Source of the DNA: Singulisphaera sp. GP187
GTDB lineage: Bacteria > Planctomycetota > UBA1135 > UBA2386
Direction of reading: 5' to 3'
NCBI GenBank assembly: GCA_945871815.1
Contig: CAMBXM010000003.1
Location: forward strand, 1-64,000
DNA length: 64,000 nucleotides
Made by a program: the position numbers and the translations under genes
Notes under the pieces: model-generated
Seen by the model: only the letters and a program-made list of their open reading frames with translations
Databases searched by the model: none
What the model was told of the DNA's origin: nothing
In this document: in pieces, positions 45,165-54,849 of the stretch
Layout: each line of letters starts with the position of its first letter
Position numbering within the stretch: position 1 is the first letter of the stretch

Positions 45165-46412
45165 ATGGACATCCTCTTTCTCTGCCACCGCGTGCCCTAT
45201 CCGCCCGACCGGGGCGACCGCATCACGACCTGGCACTTCCTGCAGCACATGCTCGCGGAAGGGCACTCGGTCCGACTCGGCTGCTTTCGCGAAGAGGAGC
45301 GCGACGCCGCGGCCGTGACGTTTCTGCGCAGCAAGGGTGCGGAGGTCGAGGCGCCAATGCTGTCGCGTGGTTGGCGCAAGATGTGGAGCTTGCGCGGCCT
45401 GCTCACCGGCGAAGCGTTGACCATCCCGTTCTTCGCCCACGGCGAACTGCGCGCTGCCGTCGATCGCTGGTGCGCGGCCAAGCCGCCGGACCTCATCTAC
45501 GTCTATTCGTCGTCGATGGCGCAGTATGTGCTCGGTCGCAAGGGCTGCCCCAAGGCCATGCACTTTGCCGAACTCGACAGCGACAAGTGGCTCCAATACG
45601 CGACGAAGAGCGGCTGGCTCGGGCGATGGATCTATGGGCGCGAGGCGAAGAAGCTGCTCGCGTTCGAGGACGCAGTCGCGCGCGATTTCGACCTATCGAT
45701 CGTTGTCAGCGAGGTCGAGCGCGAGTTGTTCACGCGCCGCATCCCCGGCGTGAACCCCGAAGTCCTGCCTAACGGCGTCGACGTCGACCACTTCCGCAGC
45801 AGCGGCGACTCCGAGCGGCACCCTCACACGTTGGTCTTCACCGGCGTGATGGACTACGAGCCCAATGTCGATGGCGTGCAGTGGTTCGCCGACGAGTGCT
45901 GGCCGCAGTTGAAGGCCTCTCACCCCGACGCGCGGTTCCTCATCGTCGGCTCGCGACCCAATGCCGCCGTGAAGGCGCTGGCACAACGCGCCGGCATCGA
46001 AGTCACCGGCCGGGTAGAGACCACTCCGCCGTACTTCGACCGCGCCGCCGTCGCGATCGCGCCGCTGCGACTCGCACGCGGCGTGCAAAACAAAGTACTC
46101 GAAGCGATGAGCATGGGCATGCCCGTGGTGTCGACCCCAGAAGCAGCGCAGGGGCTCGGCGACGTGCCCGCGGGCACCCTGAGCATCCACAGCCAACCTC
46201 CCGCCATGGTCGCGGCGATCCGCGAATTGTTCGACTCGCCAGTGCGCGCGCGCGCAGAGGGGCGCGCCGCTGCGGAATGGGTGCGCGACCACTTCCGCTG
46301 GCAGAACATGTACGAGCGCCTCGACACGATGCTGTTGCGCCTCGGGCTGCCAGCGAGACCGCAACACGCGCCAGCTGGCCGCGCAGGTGATCCAACCGCG
46401 TCGCGCAGGTGA
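45165..46412 (+). CDS. TIGR03087-type PEP-CTERM/XrtA system glycosyltransferase
   Basis: 415-residue GT-B enzyme. By memory it matches the exosortase-A-associated family along its length: FLCHRVPYPPDRGDRITTWH, VYSSSMAQYVLGRKG, HFAELDSDKWLQYATKSGW, FTGVMDYEPNVDGVQWFAD and RLARGVQNKVLEAMSMGMPVV. Members sit in loci that make exopolysaccharide and display PEP-CTERM proteins. No exosortase, PEP-CTERM tail or PrsK/R genes are seen in this window, so the rest of such a system would have to lie elsewhere. Tail after residue 390 is low complexity. Confidence 0.85.
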   Translation: MDILFLCHRVPYPPDRGDRITTWHFLQHMLAEGHSVRLGCFREEERDAAAVTFLRSKGAEVEAPMLSRGWRKMWSLRGLLTGEALTIPFFAHGELRAAVDRWCAAKPPDLIYVYSSSMAQYVLGRKGCPKAMHFAELDSDKWLQYATKSGWLGRWIYGREAKKLLAFEDAVARDFDLSIVVSEVERELFTRRIPGVNPEVLPNGVDVDHFRSSGDSERHPHTLVFTGVMDYEPNVDGVQWFADECWPQLKASHPDARFLIVGSRPNAAVKALAQRAGIEVTGRVETTPPYFDRAAVAIAPLRLARGVQNKVLEAMSMGMPVVSTPEAAQGLGDVPAGTLSIHSQPPAMVAAIRELFDSPVRARAEGRAAAEWVRDHFRWQNMYERLDTMLLRLGLPARPQHAPAGRAGDPTASRR

Positions 46413-46436
46413 TCCAGCCGCGCCGCGCCCCTGCAC

Positions 46437-47666
46437 TCAGCGCGCGGCGCCGCGGCGAACGATTCGATAGACCTTGCCGTCGAAGCAGGTCATCAGCAGT
46501 TCGCCGTCCAGTTCTTCGGCAAAGCTCGACAGCTGCGCCGGAGCGCGGCCGATCTCGCGCACGACCGCGGTCTGGCCTTCGCTCGGCGGCGTCACAGCCC
46601 AGAGCCGAAACGTCGAGAAATCGCCGTAGATGTAGCTGCCTGCCAGTTCGGGCACTGCCGTTCCGCGATAGACATGGCCACCGGTGATCGACACGCCGTC
46701 CTGGTGCGGATACTCAGCCATCGGTGGGATCAAGTCGGCGGGCAACTCGGCGTCCTTGCGGAACACCTCGGTGCCTTCCATCAAGTTCCAGCCGTAGTTG
46801 CCGCCCTTGACCAACAGGTCGACCTCTTCGAGGCGGTCCTGGCCAACGTCGCCGCACCACAACGAACCGGTCTGGCGATCGAACGCGATGCGCCACGGAT
46901 TGCGCAAGCCGTAGCACCAGATCTCGCCGCGCGCGCCCTCTACCCCGACGAACGGGTTGTCGCCCGGGATCTCATAGGGCTTATCTGGAGTCGCGTTGCG
47001 GACATCGATGCGCAGCACCTTGCCGAGCAGCGAGCCCTTGTCTTGACCAGTCTTGAACGGATCGCGCGCCGCGCCGCCGTCGCCGAGCGCCACGTAGAGC
47101 ATGCCATCCGGGCCAAAGACGATCGTGCCGCCATTGTGGTTGGGAAACGGCTGGAACACCGTCATGGCGACGAGTTCCGTCGATGGATCCGCCGTGCGCA
47201 CGCCCTTGTCATCGGTCTTGGTGTCGTAGCGCGCGATCACCGAGCGGCGCGTCGACTTCGACTTGCGCCCCGGCTTGACCTCGCCCTGCTGCGACTCGGT
47301 CTTCTCGGTGAAGTAACACCAAACACGACCATTGGTTCGATACTGCGGGTCGAAGGCAAAACCGAGCAGCCCCTCCTCCCAGTTGTCGTTGGCGTAGACG
47401 CGCTTGCTCAGATCGAGGAACGGCGTGCGGTCCTTGCTCTCGTCATCGCGCTTCAACATCCACACGGTGCCTGGCTGTTCGACGACATAGGCCATCTCGG
47501 CGGCGGCATCGTGGAACGCCACGAACAGCGGTCGGTCGAACTTCTCCTGCGCGGCATAGACGCGCTGCGTGTCGATGGCAAAGGGCGCCTCGTTCGCGCC
47601 GTCCTCCTGCGCGCGCAGAGCGGTCATCGGCGATAGCAAAACGAGAGCAAGGAGGGCGGGACGCAT
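46437..47666 (-). CDS. PQQ-dependent aldose sugar dehydrogenase-like protein
   Basis: 409 residues. MRPALLALVLLSPMTALRAQ is a signal peptide. The six-bladed propeller of the glucose/sorbosone dehydrogenase family is seen in EGLLGFAFDPQYRTNGRVW, FPNHNGGTIVFGPDGMLYVALGDGG with the catalytic His and Gly-rich loop, EIWCYGLRNPWRIAFD, VGQDRLEEVDLLVKGGNYGWN and VSITGGHVYRGTAVPELAGSYIYGDF. It would oxidise sugars in the periplasm if PQQ is available; planctomycete homologues may have other roles. Solitary gene. Confidence 0.88.
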   Translation of the reverse strand: MRPALLALVLLSPMTALRAQEDGANEAPFAIDTQRVYAAQEKFDRPLFVAFHDAAAEMAYVVEQPGTVWMLKRDDESKDRTPFLDLSKRVYANDNWEEGLLGFAFDPQYRTNGRVWCYFTEKTESQQGEVKPGRKSKSTRRSVIARYDTKTDDKGVRTADPSTELVAMTVFQPFPNHNGGTIVFGPDGMLYVALGDGGAARDPFKTGQDKGSLLGKVLRIDVRNATPDKPYEIPGDNPFVGVEGARGEIWCYGLRNPWRIAFDRQTGSLWCGDVGQDRLEEVDLLVKGGNYGWNLMEGTEVFRKDAELPADLIPPMAEYPHQDGVSITGGHVYRGTAVPELAGSYIYGDFSTFRLWAVTPPSEGQTAVVREIGRAPAQLSSFAEELDGELLMTCFDGKVYRIVRRGAAR

Positions 47667-47747
47667 AGGAGCGGATTACGTGCGATCGCGGGGCGCGAGG
47701 CAAGAGCCACGGTCGACTTCGGCGCACGCACTTGCCAAGATGCGCGC

Positions 47748-48515
47748 ATGCTGCAGTTGCGTTCTCTGCGCAAGTCGTACGGATCGTTCACCGCGCTTCA
47801 CGGACTCGATCTCGACGTACGGCCGGGCGAGATCCTCGCCCTGCTCGGGCCAAACGGCGCCGGCAAGTCGACCACGGTCCGCTGCCTCGTCGGCCTGCAG
47901 AGCCCCGATGCGGGCACCGTCCGAATCGACGGCATCGATGCCCTCGCGGAGGCCCCGCGCGCACGGTCCATCACGGGCTACGTGCCCGAACTACCGCGAC
48001 TGCACGACGCCCTGACGCCGCGCGAGTTCTTGCTGCTGAAGGGCCGCCTATTTTCGCTCGACGACGACGTGATCACCGCGCGCGCCGAACGGATGCTCGC
48101 GGGATTTGGCATCGGCAGCCGCATCGACGAGCCGATGGCGTCCTTCAGTAAGGGCATGCAGCAAAAGGTGTCGCTGACCGCGGCGCTGCTGACCGAACCG
48201 CGACTGCTCGTCCTCGACGAACCGCTGTCGGGTCTCGACGTCGAGACCACGTTCACCGTCAAGGAAGTGATGCGCATGTTCGCGCAGCGCGGCGGCGCCG
48301 TGCTGTACTGCAGCCACATCCTCGATGTCGTGCAGACCGTTGCCCACCGCGTCGCGGTGCTGGCCCAAGGCAGGCTCCTCGCCTGCGGCACCGTCGCCGA
48401 ACTGCGCGCGACTGCGGGTTCGGGCAAGGACGCCGACCTCGGCAGCGTGTATCGCCAATTGACGCAAGCCAATGATCCGATCGCGGCGGCAAACACCATT
48501 CTCGGTGCGAGCTGA
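47748..48515 (+). CDS. ABC transporter ATP-binding protein, ABC-2 exporter type
   Basis: 255 residues: Walker A LLGPNGAGKSTTVRCL, signature FSKGMQQKVSLTAALL, Walker B LLVLDEPLSGLDVE and switch histidine in LYCSHILDVVQTV. The FSKGMQ signature is typical of multidrug or lipid ABC-2 exporters. No membrane partner is adjacent; the nearest candidate is the polytopic protein at 59695-61188. A reverse-strand gene follows immediately, so it is a single-gene unit. Confidence 0.92.
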   Translation: MLQLRSLRKSYGSFTALHGLDLDVRPGEILALLGPNGAGKSTTVRCLVGLQSPDAGTVRIDGIDALAEAPRARSITGYVPELPRLHDALTPREFLLLKGRLFSLDDDVITARAERMLAGFGIGSRIDEPMASFSKGMQQKVSLTAALLTEPRLLVLDEPLSGLDVETTFTVKEVMRMFAQRGGAVLYCSHILDVVQTVAHRVAVLAQGRLLACGTVAELRATAGSGKDADLGSVYRQLTQANDPIAAANTILGAS

Positions 48516-48521
48516 CCGCAG

Positions 48522-50369
48522 TCAGCGCAGTTGCAGCCGCACCAGCTTCGACGCATCCGGTGGGTCAGAGACCACCAGGTCGAGGTCTTCGCTCGTGCGC
48601 CCGTGGAACTTCGCACGCACCGCGACATGAATCGAATCGAAGGGTGAGGCTGGCAGCGAGAACGAACCGTCCGCTGCAGTCTCGCCAGCGGCTGCGACGA
48701 GCCGCGGTAGCGTCTTGGCGAGCCACGTGGCCAGCACTGCGTGCTCGGGCTTGCCGCCTTCGCGTCGCGTCGCGCGCAGTTCGAACTTCGCACCGACCAC
48801 CGGTGACCCATCGGCAGAACTGAGGATGCCGTGAACGCGCGGGTACTCGCGCAGGCGAACTTCCAACGCGTGCTCGCCGGCCTCGGCGAGCACCATGCGC
48901 GCCGTTCCCCAGCTCTCGTCGTCGAAGCACGTGACGTGCCAGTCGCCCTGACGGACGTCGACGCTGCCGCGACCGGCGCTGTCAACCACCGCGCGCAGCA
49001 CACCGTCGCGCGATGACGCCCGCGCACCACCAAGGCACTCCAAGTAGATCGCACGTCCGGCTGCAGGTCCGCTGCGGACGTCGAACACAGCGATCGACAG
49101 TTTCGCGAGATCGCGCACGTCGATGTCGCCCGGCTGCACCCGTCCGTTTTCGACGGGCAAGAGCAGCGGCGGCTGCGACAGACCGCGCTGCAGGACCCAC
49201 TGGTTGCTGTGGAGATCCGTCGGCACGTTCGCCATCGTGAACGAACCGTCCTCACTCACGGTCGCCGAATACTGCCGTGGATCGTGCAGATAGCTGTTGT
49301 TGCCCATGTAGAGCTTGGCCGCGACGCGCAACTGCACGATGGTCCCCGGCGCCGCCAGTCCATCCCCAACTCGCACCTTGCCTTGGATTGCGGGACGCGC
49401 AGACAACCGGAACGGCAGCTCTCCGACAGCAGGTGGCTCGCACTTTCTGCCGTCGATGAAGAAGTCCCCGCCGCGAGCCCCGCTCACCTGCTCGCCAAAG
49501 CCACTTGCCCGCGCCACGAACAAGCTCGCAGCACCGCTCCCGACCTGAAAGAGCTCCTCCTTCAGCGGCAGCTTCAGCTCGGCAACTCCGTCGACCCCGG
49601 TGATGCCGACTTCTCGTTCGTAGGCGCCGCGCACCGTCACGACTCCGTCGATCGTGCCATCGCTGCTGGTCATCCCGCGCAGGTGGATCGTCGCACCAGC
49701 GATCGGTGCACCCTGTTCGTCGACCACGCGGCAGCGCACGAGCCGAGGGGGCGGAATCGTCACGACGGCAGTCCCTACAGCTACCGCGGCGGCTTCCCAC
49801 AGCACGTCGCCGTTCCTGGCCCGCAGCTCGACGAAGCCGCGTGGCAACAGAGGCCACACAGCCGCGCCGTCCGCGGCTGCAGGGTTTGCGGTCGCAAACG
49901 GCATCGGCGCAAAACTGCCGGGGTAGCAAGGCCGGGCAAACCGCTGCAGCGGCCCCTCGGCGTCCCAAGCTTCGACGCCGCGAACGGTGACGACCAACGG
50001 GGCATCGACGCTGTTGCACGCCAAGTCCACCACGGCGCCGGCGCCGAACCAGCCACGCGGCGACGCCACCGGCACAGTGCCATCTGCCGCGGCTGGCCCG
50101 CAGGCAAACGCGAAGTACGGCAGCCCCGGTAGCACCATCGCTCGGTAGCGGCCGCGGTCGCCCGAACGAACCTCAACGACATCGACGGCGGCGGCGACCG
50201 GCGTGCCAGTGTGGGTGCCGACCAACACGACCTGGGCGTTCCCGACGGGTGCCCCAGTCTCACTCAGAACCCGGCCGAGTAACGGTCGCCGCAGTGGTTC
50301 TTGGGCCATCACGGCAGACGCGAGTGCGACGGTGCACAGCGACCACCAACGAGCTCGATCTCTGTCCAT
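48522..50369 (-). CDS. Large secreted protein with carboxypeptidase-regulatory-like domains
   Basis: 615 residues. Signal peptide WWSLCTVALASAVMAQEP. Repeated modules of the CarboxypepD_reg type follow: LLGRVLSETGAPVGNAQVVLV, RVVDEQGAPIAGATIHLRG, HGILSSADGSPVVGAKFELRA and ADGSFSLPASPF. ATG 50369 is chosen for the signal peptide. No enzyme motif. Same style as the gene at 14621-16138, suggesting one family of exported scaffold proteins. Confidence 0.75.
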   Translation of the reverse strand: MDRDRARWWSLCTVALASAVMAQEPLRRPLLGRVLSETGAPVGNAQVVLVGTHTGTPVAAAVDVVEVRSGDRGRYRAMVLPGLPYFAFACGPAAADGTVPVASPRGWFGAGAVVDLACNSVDAPLVVTVRGVEAWDAEGPLQRFARPCYPGSFAPMPFATANPAAADGAAVWPLLPRGFVELRARNGDVLWEAAAVAVGTAVVTIPPPRLVRCRVVDEQGAPIAGATIHLRGMTSSDGTIDGVVTVRGAYEREVGITGVDGVAELKLPLKEELFQVGSGAASLFVARASGFGEQVSGARGGDFFIDGRKCEPPAVGELPFRLSARPAIQGKVRVGDGLAAPGTIVQLRVAAKLYMGNNSYLHDPRQYSATVSEDGSFTMANVPTDLHSNQWVLQRGLSQPPLLLPVENGRVQPGDIDVRDLAKLSIAVFDVRSGPAAGRAIYLECLGGARASSRDGVLRAVVDSAGRGSVDVRQGDWHVTCFDDESWGTARMVLAEAGEHALEVRLREYPRVHGILSSADGSPVVGAKFELRATRREGGKPEHAVLATWLAKTLPRLVAAAGETAADGSFSLPASPFDSIHVAVRAKFHGRTSEDLDLVVSDPPDASKLVRLQLR

Positions 50370-50430
50370 CGCGGCGCCTACCTTACCCGCGGGCTCAAGA
50401 CCCCGCCTCGTTCTGGTCGATCCCGGTCGC

Positions 50431-50913
50431 ATGCGCGCGCGAACTTCCGTTGCCATCGGCACGACCGCTCTGTTGGCTCTTGCCTGCGGTCGCCCCGACG
50501 ACACGGTAGCCGTGCTCGCGACCTTTGACCGATTCCAGGACGCACTGTTCGCGGCTGACACCGTCGCCCTGCGTCGACTTGTGACCGAAGAGTCGACACC
50601 TGCGCTCGAGGGCCTGCCGTTCGCAGCGCTGCAGACAAGCCAGCGCTTGGTCGCGATCGACGCAAGCGGACGCTACGGCAGCTGGCAGGTGCGCGTTCGC
50701 GATCCGAACCACGGCGACGCCGAGGGCTGCTACGTCGTCGCGCGCGAACGCGGCAAACTGGTCGTCGACCTGATCGCGACGGCGCAGCTGCACGCGACCA
50801 CCACGACAACGACCACCCCACAGCAGTTCGTGCAGCGCGAGCTGTCGCCGTCAGATCGCGACGAGATCCGGCGCCGTGAGCTGGCGACGCCGCCGGGCGA
50901 ACCCGTCCGCTGA
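50431..50913 (+). CDS. Small lipoprotein of unknown function
   Basis: 160 residues. RTSVAIGTTALLALACGRPDD is a lipoprotein signal with lipobox LALAC. The mature part begins with a helix (VAVLATFDRFQDALFAADTVALRRL), as in NTF2-like or SnoaL-type folds, followed by beta strands (SWQVRVRDPNHGD, KLVVDLIATAQLHAT). The C-terminus is basic and polar after a run of seven threonines. ATG 50431 is chosen for the signal. Divergent from the secreted protein gene, with 61 bases between starts. Confidence 0.72.
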   Translation: MRARTSVAIGTTALLALACGRPDDTVAVLATFDRFQDALFAADTVALRRLVTEESTPALEGLPFAALQTSQRLVAIDASGRYGSWQVRVRDPNHGDAEGCYVVARERGKLVVDLIATAQLHATTTTTTTPQQFVQRELSPSDRDEIRRRELATPPGEPVR

Positions 50914-51096
50914 TCGAGGGCGCTCGGGGACAGGCGCCACTTGCGGCTCGCCGCAGCAGGCAGGACGCCGGTGGCCCATGAGCTCCTTCGGCCCAAACAG
51001 CCCATGTGGTGGGCGCCACAGCTCGCCGTTACGCTGCCTTGCTCCCGCGCAAGCCTGCCGCGCGACGCCCGTACTCGAAACCACCTGCATCCCACC

Positions 51097-52623
51097 ATGC
51101 TTCGTACCCTTGCCCTCCCGTTTCTCGCCACCGCGCTGCTCGTAAGTGCCACGAACGCACAAAACTTCGACCTTGGTCAACGCGGCGGTGGCCTCCCGGG
51201 CACCGCGACGTGGAGCCTGAGCGGCCCTGTTGGCTCGCCCTACATCCTGCTATTCCACGTCATCGAGCAGTCGACACCGATCCCGACGCTGGGCATCACG
51301 CTCGCCATCCCCCCGGACTTTGTCGACACCAGCCTCGCGATCCCTGGCTTCACCGGCACGCTGAACGGCGCGGGCCTCGCCTCGGTCACGATCCCGCTGC
51401 CCAGTGACCTCGAGTTTGCCGTCAAGGTCTTCTCGCTGCAGGCGGTTGGCCAAGACAGTTCGACCTTCTTCACGTCGAACCTCGTGCGCATGACCATGCA
51501 GCCCGTCGGCACCTTTGCCGAGCCGCTCAACCAACCGCTCGTGCCAGTCATCGGCGGTGGCGTCGTCGCCGAAGCCGGCGGCGAACTGCTGCTCGTCGGT
51601 GGCTCGGGCCCGATCGCGACGCGCTACAAGTCGCGCCTCGAAGAATGGGAAACCGCCGGCGCCTCGTTTGGCATCGGCCTGTTCTCGCAGACCACGGTGC
51701 TCGGCGATGGCCGCGTGCTGTTCACCGGCGGCCTCGACCTCTCGACGGGTCAACCTTCGGCAGCCGCGGCGATCTACGATCCGGCGACGCAGGTCACGAC
51801 CACGCTGGCGATGGCCCAGGCTCGAGCCGGCCACGGCGCCTCGCTGATGGGTAACGGTCGCGTGCTGATCACCGGCGGATCCGCGGCCTTCAGCCTGACC
51901 AACCCGCTCGGGCTGTTCACGAGCATCCTCAACACCACCGAGGTCTTCAACCCAACGACGAACACGTTCGCAGCGGGACCGCTCATGCTGGAAGCGCGCG
52001 CCTTCCACACCTCGACGTCCACCACCAACGGCCAGGTCCTGATCGCCGGCGGCATCTCGCTCATCCCGATCATCAACCTGCCCACGGTGTCGGCGACGGC
52101 GTATCGCTTCAACCCGACGACCAACAGCTTCGGTCTGCCGGCGGCATTCAGTGGTTCGCGCTTCATGCACACCGCCGTGCCGCTCACCAACAACAACCGC
52201 GTGCTGCTCGTCGGTGGCGCAACGCTCGACCTGTCGGTGTTCCTGACCACGGGCCAACTGCAAGACATCATCATCGCGACGCGGACCGACTGTCAGGTCT
52301 ACACGCCGAGCCTGTTTGGCTTCGGCACGTTTGCGACCGTCGCCGGCATGCAAGAAGGTCGCGCCGGTGCGGCGGCCGCGCCACTGCCCAATGGCGGGGC
52401 GCTGATCGCCGGTGGCTTCCAGCTCGCGCTCGACATCCCGAACGGGGTGTTCGCGTTCAACCCCACCAACTCGGCGGATCGGTTCTTTGCCAACAACACG
52501 ATCGCACCGACGGGCAACATGGCCGCAGCGCGCTCGTTCCCGTTCGCGATCAACCTGCCAGACGGCACCGTAATGGTGACCGGCGGCGGCCCGCTGAGCG
52601 CCGAGATCTACCAGCCGAACTGA
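51097..52623 (+). CDS. Secreted kelch-repeat beta-propeller protein
   Basis: 508 residues. MLRTLALPFLATALLVSATNA is a signal peptide. An N-terminal beta domain (25-140) opens NFDLGQRGGGLPGTATWSL. A propeller with kelch-like blades follows, each with a G-x-VLxxGG core: ELLLVGGSGP, RVLFTGGLDLS, RVLITGGSAA, QVLIAGGISL, RVLLVGGATL, GALIAGGFQL and TVMVTGGGPL. That makes six or seven blades. Such proteins bind carbohydrates or proteins outside the cell; no catalytic residue set is visible. ATG 51097 is chosen for the signal peptide. Confidence 0.85.
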   Translation: MLRTLALPFLATALLVSATNAQNFDLGQRGGGLPGTATWSLSGPVGSPYILLFHVIEQSTPIPTLGITLAIPPDFVDTSLAIPGFTGTLNGAGLASVTIPLPSDLEFAVKVFSLQAVGQDSSTFFTSNLVRMTMQPVGTFAEPLNQPLVPVIGGGVVAEAGGELLLVGGSGPIATRYKSRLEEWETAGASFGIGLFSQTTVLGDGRVLFTGGLDLSTGQPSAAAAIYDPATQVTTTLAMAQARAGHGASLMGNGRVLITGGSAAFSLTNPLGLFTSILNTTEVFNPTTNTFAAGPLMLEARAFHTSTSTTNGQVLIAGGISLIPIINLPTVSATAYRFNPTTNSFGLPAAFSGSRFMHTAVPLTNNNRVLLVGGATLDLSVFLTTGQLQDIIIATRTDCQVYTPSLFGFGTFATVAGMQEGRAGAAAAPLPNGGALIAGGFQLALDIPNGVFAFNPTNSADRFFANNTIAPTGNMAAARSFPFAINLPDGTVMVTGGGPLSAEIYQPN

Positions 52624-52779
52624 GCCGTGGCACGGCGGGTCGCTCGCCGAGGGCCTGCTGACAGCTCACCGAAGGCCGACCGACTGGGCTCCGAGGGGAC
52701 GTAGGGAGCCGAATGCTCTCGCGCCCCTCTGGCGCACCGCAGTAAGGTCTGCGCCGCGTTCGATCGCCCCTACCGCACC

Positions 52780-53721
52780 ATGAGCGACGTCAAAAAGACC
52801 CTGATCCTCGGCTCCGGCCCCGCTGGCTACACCGCCGCCATCTACGCCGCGCGCGCCAACCTCGAACCCGTGATGATCGCGGGCCAACAGCCCGGCGGGC
52901 AGCTCACGATCACCAGCGAGGTCGAGAACTACCCCGGCTTCCCCAAGGGCATCATGGGGCCGGAGATGATGGACCAGTTCCGCGAACAAGCGGAGCGGTT
53001 CGGCACCAAAGTCATCTATGCCGTCGGCACCGAAGTCGACCTCAGCAAGCGGCCGTTCACCGTCACGACCGACGATGACCAAGTGTACCAATCGCAATCG
53101 CTGATCATCTCGACCGGCGCGAGCGCGTTGTACCTCGGGCTGCCGAACGAGAAGAAGCTGCAGGGCCGCGGCGTGTCGGCGTGCGCCACGTGCGACGGAT
53201 TCTTCTTCAAGGGCAAGGTCGTCTACGTCGTCGGCGGCGGCGACTCGGCGTGCGAGGAAGCCAACTTCCTCACCAAGTTCGCGAGCAAGGTCTACCTCGT
53301 CGTGCGCCGCGATTCGCTGCGCGCCAGCAAGATCATGCAACAGCGCGCGCTCGACAACCCAAAGATCGAGGTGCTCTGGGGCCAGAACGTCACGGACGTG
53401 TTCGACGTGACGCAAGGCAAGGTGACGGGAGTCGAGCTGACGTCGACCGAAGGCGGTCACAAGAAGCGGGTGCCGGCCGACGGCCTGTTTCTAGCGATCG
53501 GTCACAAGCCCAACACCGACCTGTTCCGCGGCAGGCTGACCATGGACGACAAGGGCTACATCGTGACCAAGCCGGGCAAGGCCGCGACCAACATCGAAGG
53601 CGTGTTCGCCGCGGGCGATTGCCAGGACAGCTACTACCGCCAAGCGGTGACTGCAGCCGGCTCGGGCTGCATGGCCGCGATCGAAGTCGAACGCTGGCTC
53701 GAAGGTCAGCACGCACACTGA
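52780..53721 (+). CDS. trxB: Thioredoxin reductase
   Basis: 313-residue FAD-dependent NADPH:thioredoxin reductase. FAD motif LILGSGPAGYTAAIYAARA, then GQQPGGQLTITSEVENYPGF. The redox-active pair is SACATCDGFFFKG (CATC), the NADPH site is VVGGGDSACEEANFL and the C-terminal motif is GVFAAGDCQDSYYRQAVTAAGSGCMAAIE. The usual CAVCDG is here CATCDG, still CxxC. ATG 52780 is standard. The likely substrate, thioredoxin, is encoded at 1120-1446. Confidence 0.96.
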   Translation: MSDVKKTLILGSGPAGYTAAIYAARANLEPVMIAGQQPGGQLTITSEVENYPGFPKGIMGPEMMDQFREQAERFGTKVIYAVGTEVDLSKRPFTVTTDDDQVYQSQSLIISTGASALYLGLPNEKKLQGRGVSACATCDGFFFKGKVVYVVGGGDSACEEANFLTKFASKVYLVVRRDSLRASKIMQQRALDNPKIEVLWGQNVTDVFDVTQGKVTGVELTSTEGGHKKRVPADGLFLAIGHKPNTDLFRGRLTMDDKGYIVTKPGKAATNIEGVFAAGDCQDSYYRQAVTAAGSGCMAAIEVERWLEGQHAH

Positions 53722-53755
53722 GCGCGACCTCGCCGCGCCAACGGGGGAGCCCACC

Positions 53756-54709
53756 TCAATCGCGCGCGTCCGATGAGTGCCACCAGCGGCGACACTGCTC
53801 GGCTTCGGCAGCGATGTCGACGGCAATGGCGCCGACGGCACGGGGGTAGTCGAGTTCGTCCAGCAGGTCGCCCGCAAGCGCCTCGAACACTTGCAGATCG
53901 CGCGGCCCCATCTCGGCACTCCAGCTGCGCAAGCCTTTGGTCGGAGGCAACCACGCGCTCTTGGCCGAGGCGGTCGGCGCATACGAGCTCTTGCCCTCGT
54001 GGTAGCGCTCCATCTTTGGATCGTACGGCAAGCCAAGGAACTCAGTGATGCCTCTCAACGTGGCCGCCGGATCGTCGAGCAACTGCTCGTAGCGAAGCTC
54101 GTGGTAGAACTCGTTGCCCAACGCCTTCCCGTCCTTGCGGCCAGTCGCGACCTGCCAACACCACCACATCGCCGTGGTCGCCACAGGGTGCTTCTCGAAC
54201 AGCTCGAACTTGCTCGGCCCGATCCCCTTGCTGGCCCACTCGACCGACGACAGCGCCACATCGCGGCCGTCGCGGACGATGTGCACGAACTTCGACTGCG
54301 GGAACAACCGGTGGAGCAGCGGGATGCGACGCACGTAGTCAGGCGTCTTCTCACCGGAAAGCGGCTTGCTGCTGTTGGCTGCAAACTCGTCATAGAGAGC
54401 CGAGACGAACCTCGAGTACGTCGCCGCACCGGCAGCGCGATCGACCTGCTCGCTGGATAGACCGAGCCGCAGGAATCGCTTGTAGGTGCGGGTGTAGTCC
54501 ACGAGACCAGGCGTCAGTGGCACGTCGCCATCCTGCTGGATCGTGCGCCTCCAGTCCGGGACTACTGCCTTCAGCGGCTTGTGGATGAAGCTCGTATCGT
54601 TCGCCACAGCGAGCATCGAGTGACTGTCGAGCATGCGCTGCAGCAGTGTGGTGCCCGACCTCGGGCAACCGACAACGAAGACGCGCGGGTTCGCAGGAAT
54701 CAAAGCCAT
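53756..54709 (-). CDS. PAPS-dependent sulfotransferase
   Basis: 317 residues. It transfers sulfate from PAPS to an acceptor. The 5'-phosphosulfate loop is FVVGCPRSGTTLLQRMLDSH; the 3'-phosphate motif is FVHIVRDGRDVALSSVEW. Later conserved pieces are YHELRYEQLLDDPAATLRGITEFLGLPYD. ATG 54709 is chosen because the conserved loop starts 12 residues later; longer frames are Arg-rich and not credible. The acceptor could be a glycan or lipid made by the glycosyltransferases in this region (inference). Confidence 0.9.
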   Translation of the reverse strand: MALIPANPRVFVVGCPRSGTTLLQRMLDSHSMLAVANDTSFIHKPLKAVVPDWRRTIQQDGDVPLTPGLVDYTRTYKRFLRLGLSSEQVDRAAGAATYSRFVSALYDEFAANSSKPLSGEKTPDYVRRIPLLHRLFPQSKFVHIVRDGRDVALSSVEWASKGIGPSKFELFEKHPVATTAMWWCWQVATGRKDGKALGNEFYHELRYEQLLDDPAATLRGITEFLGLPYDPKMERYHEGKSSYAPTASAKSAWLPPTKGLRSWSAEMGPRDLQVFEALAGDLLDELDYPRAVGAIAVDIAAEAEQCRRWWHSSDARD

Positions 54710-54849
54710 GTCCGCGGCATTGTGGCCACTGTCACGCCGACGGCAACCACCCACCTGCCAACGCGTCGGCAGAAGGACACGGATCCGGCCCTTTCGGAGC
54801 AATGCGGCTGCTGCGCAATTCGCCTGGGTTCCGTAAGCTCCCGCCCCCC

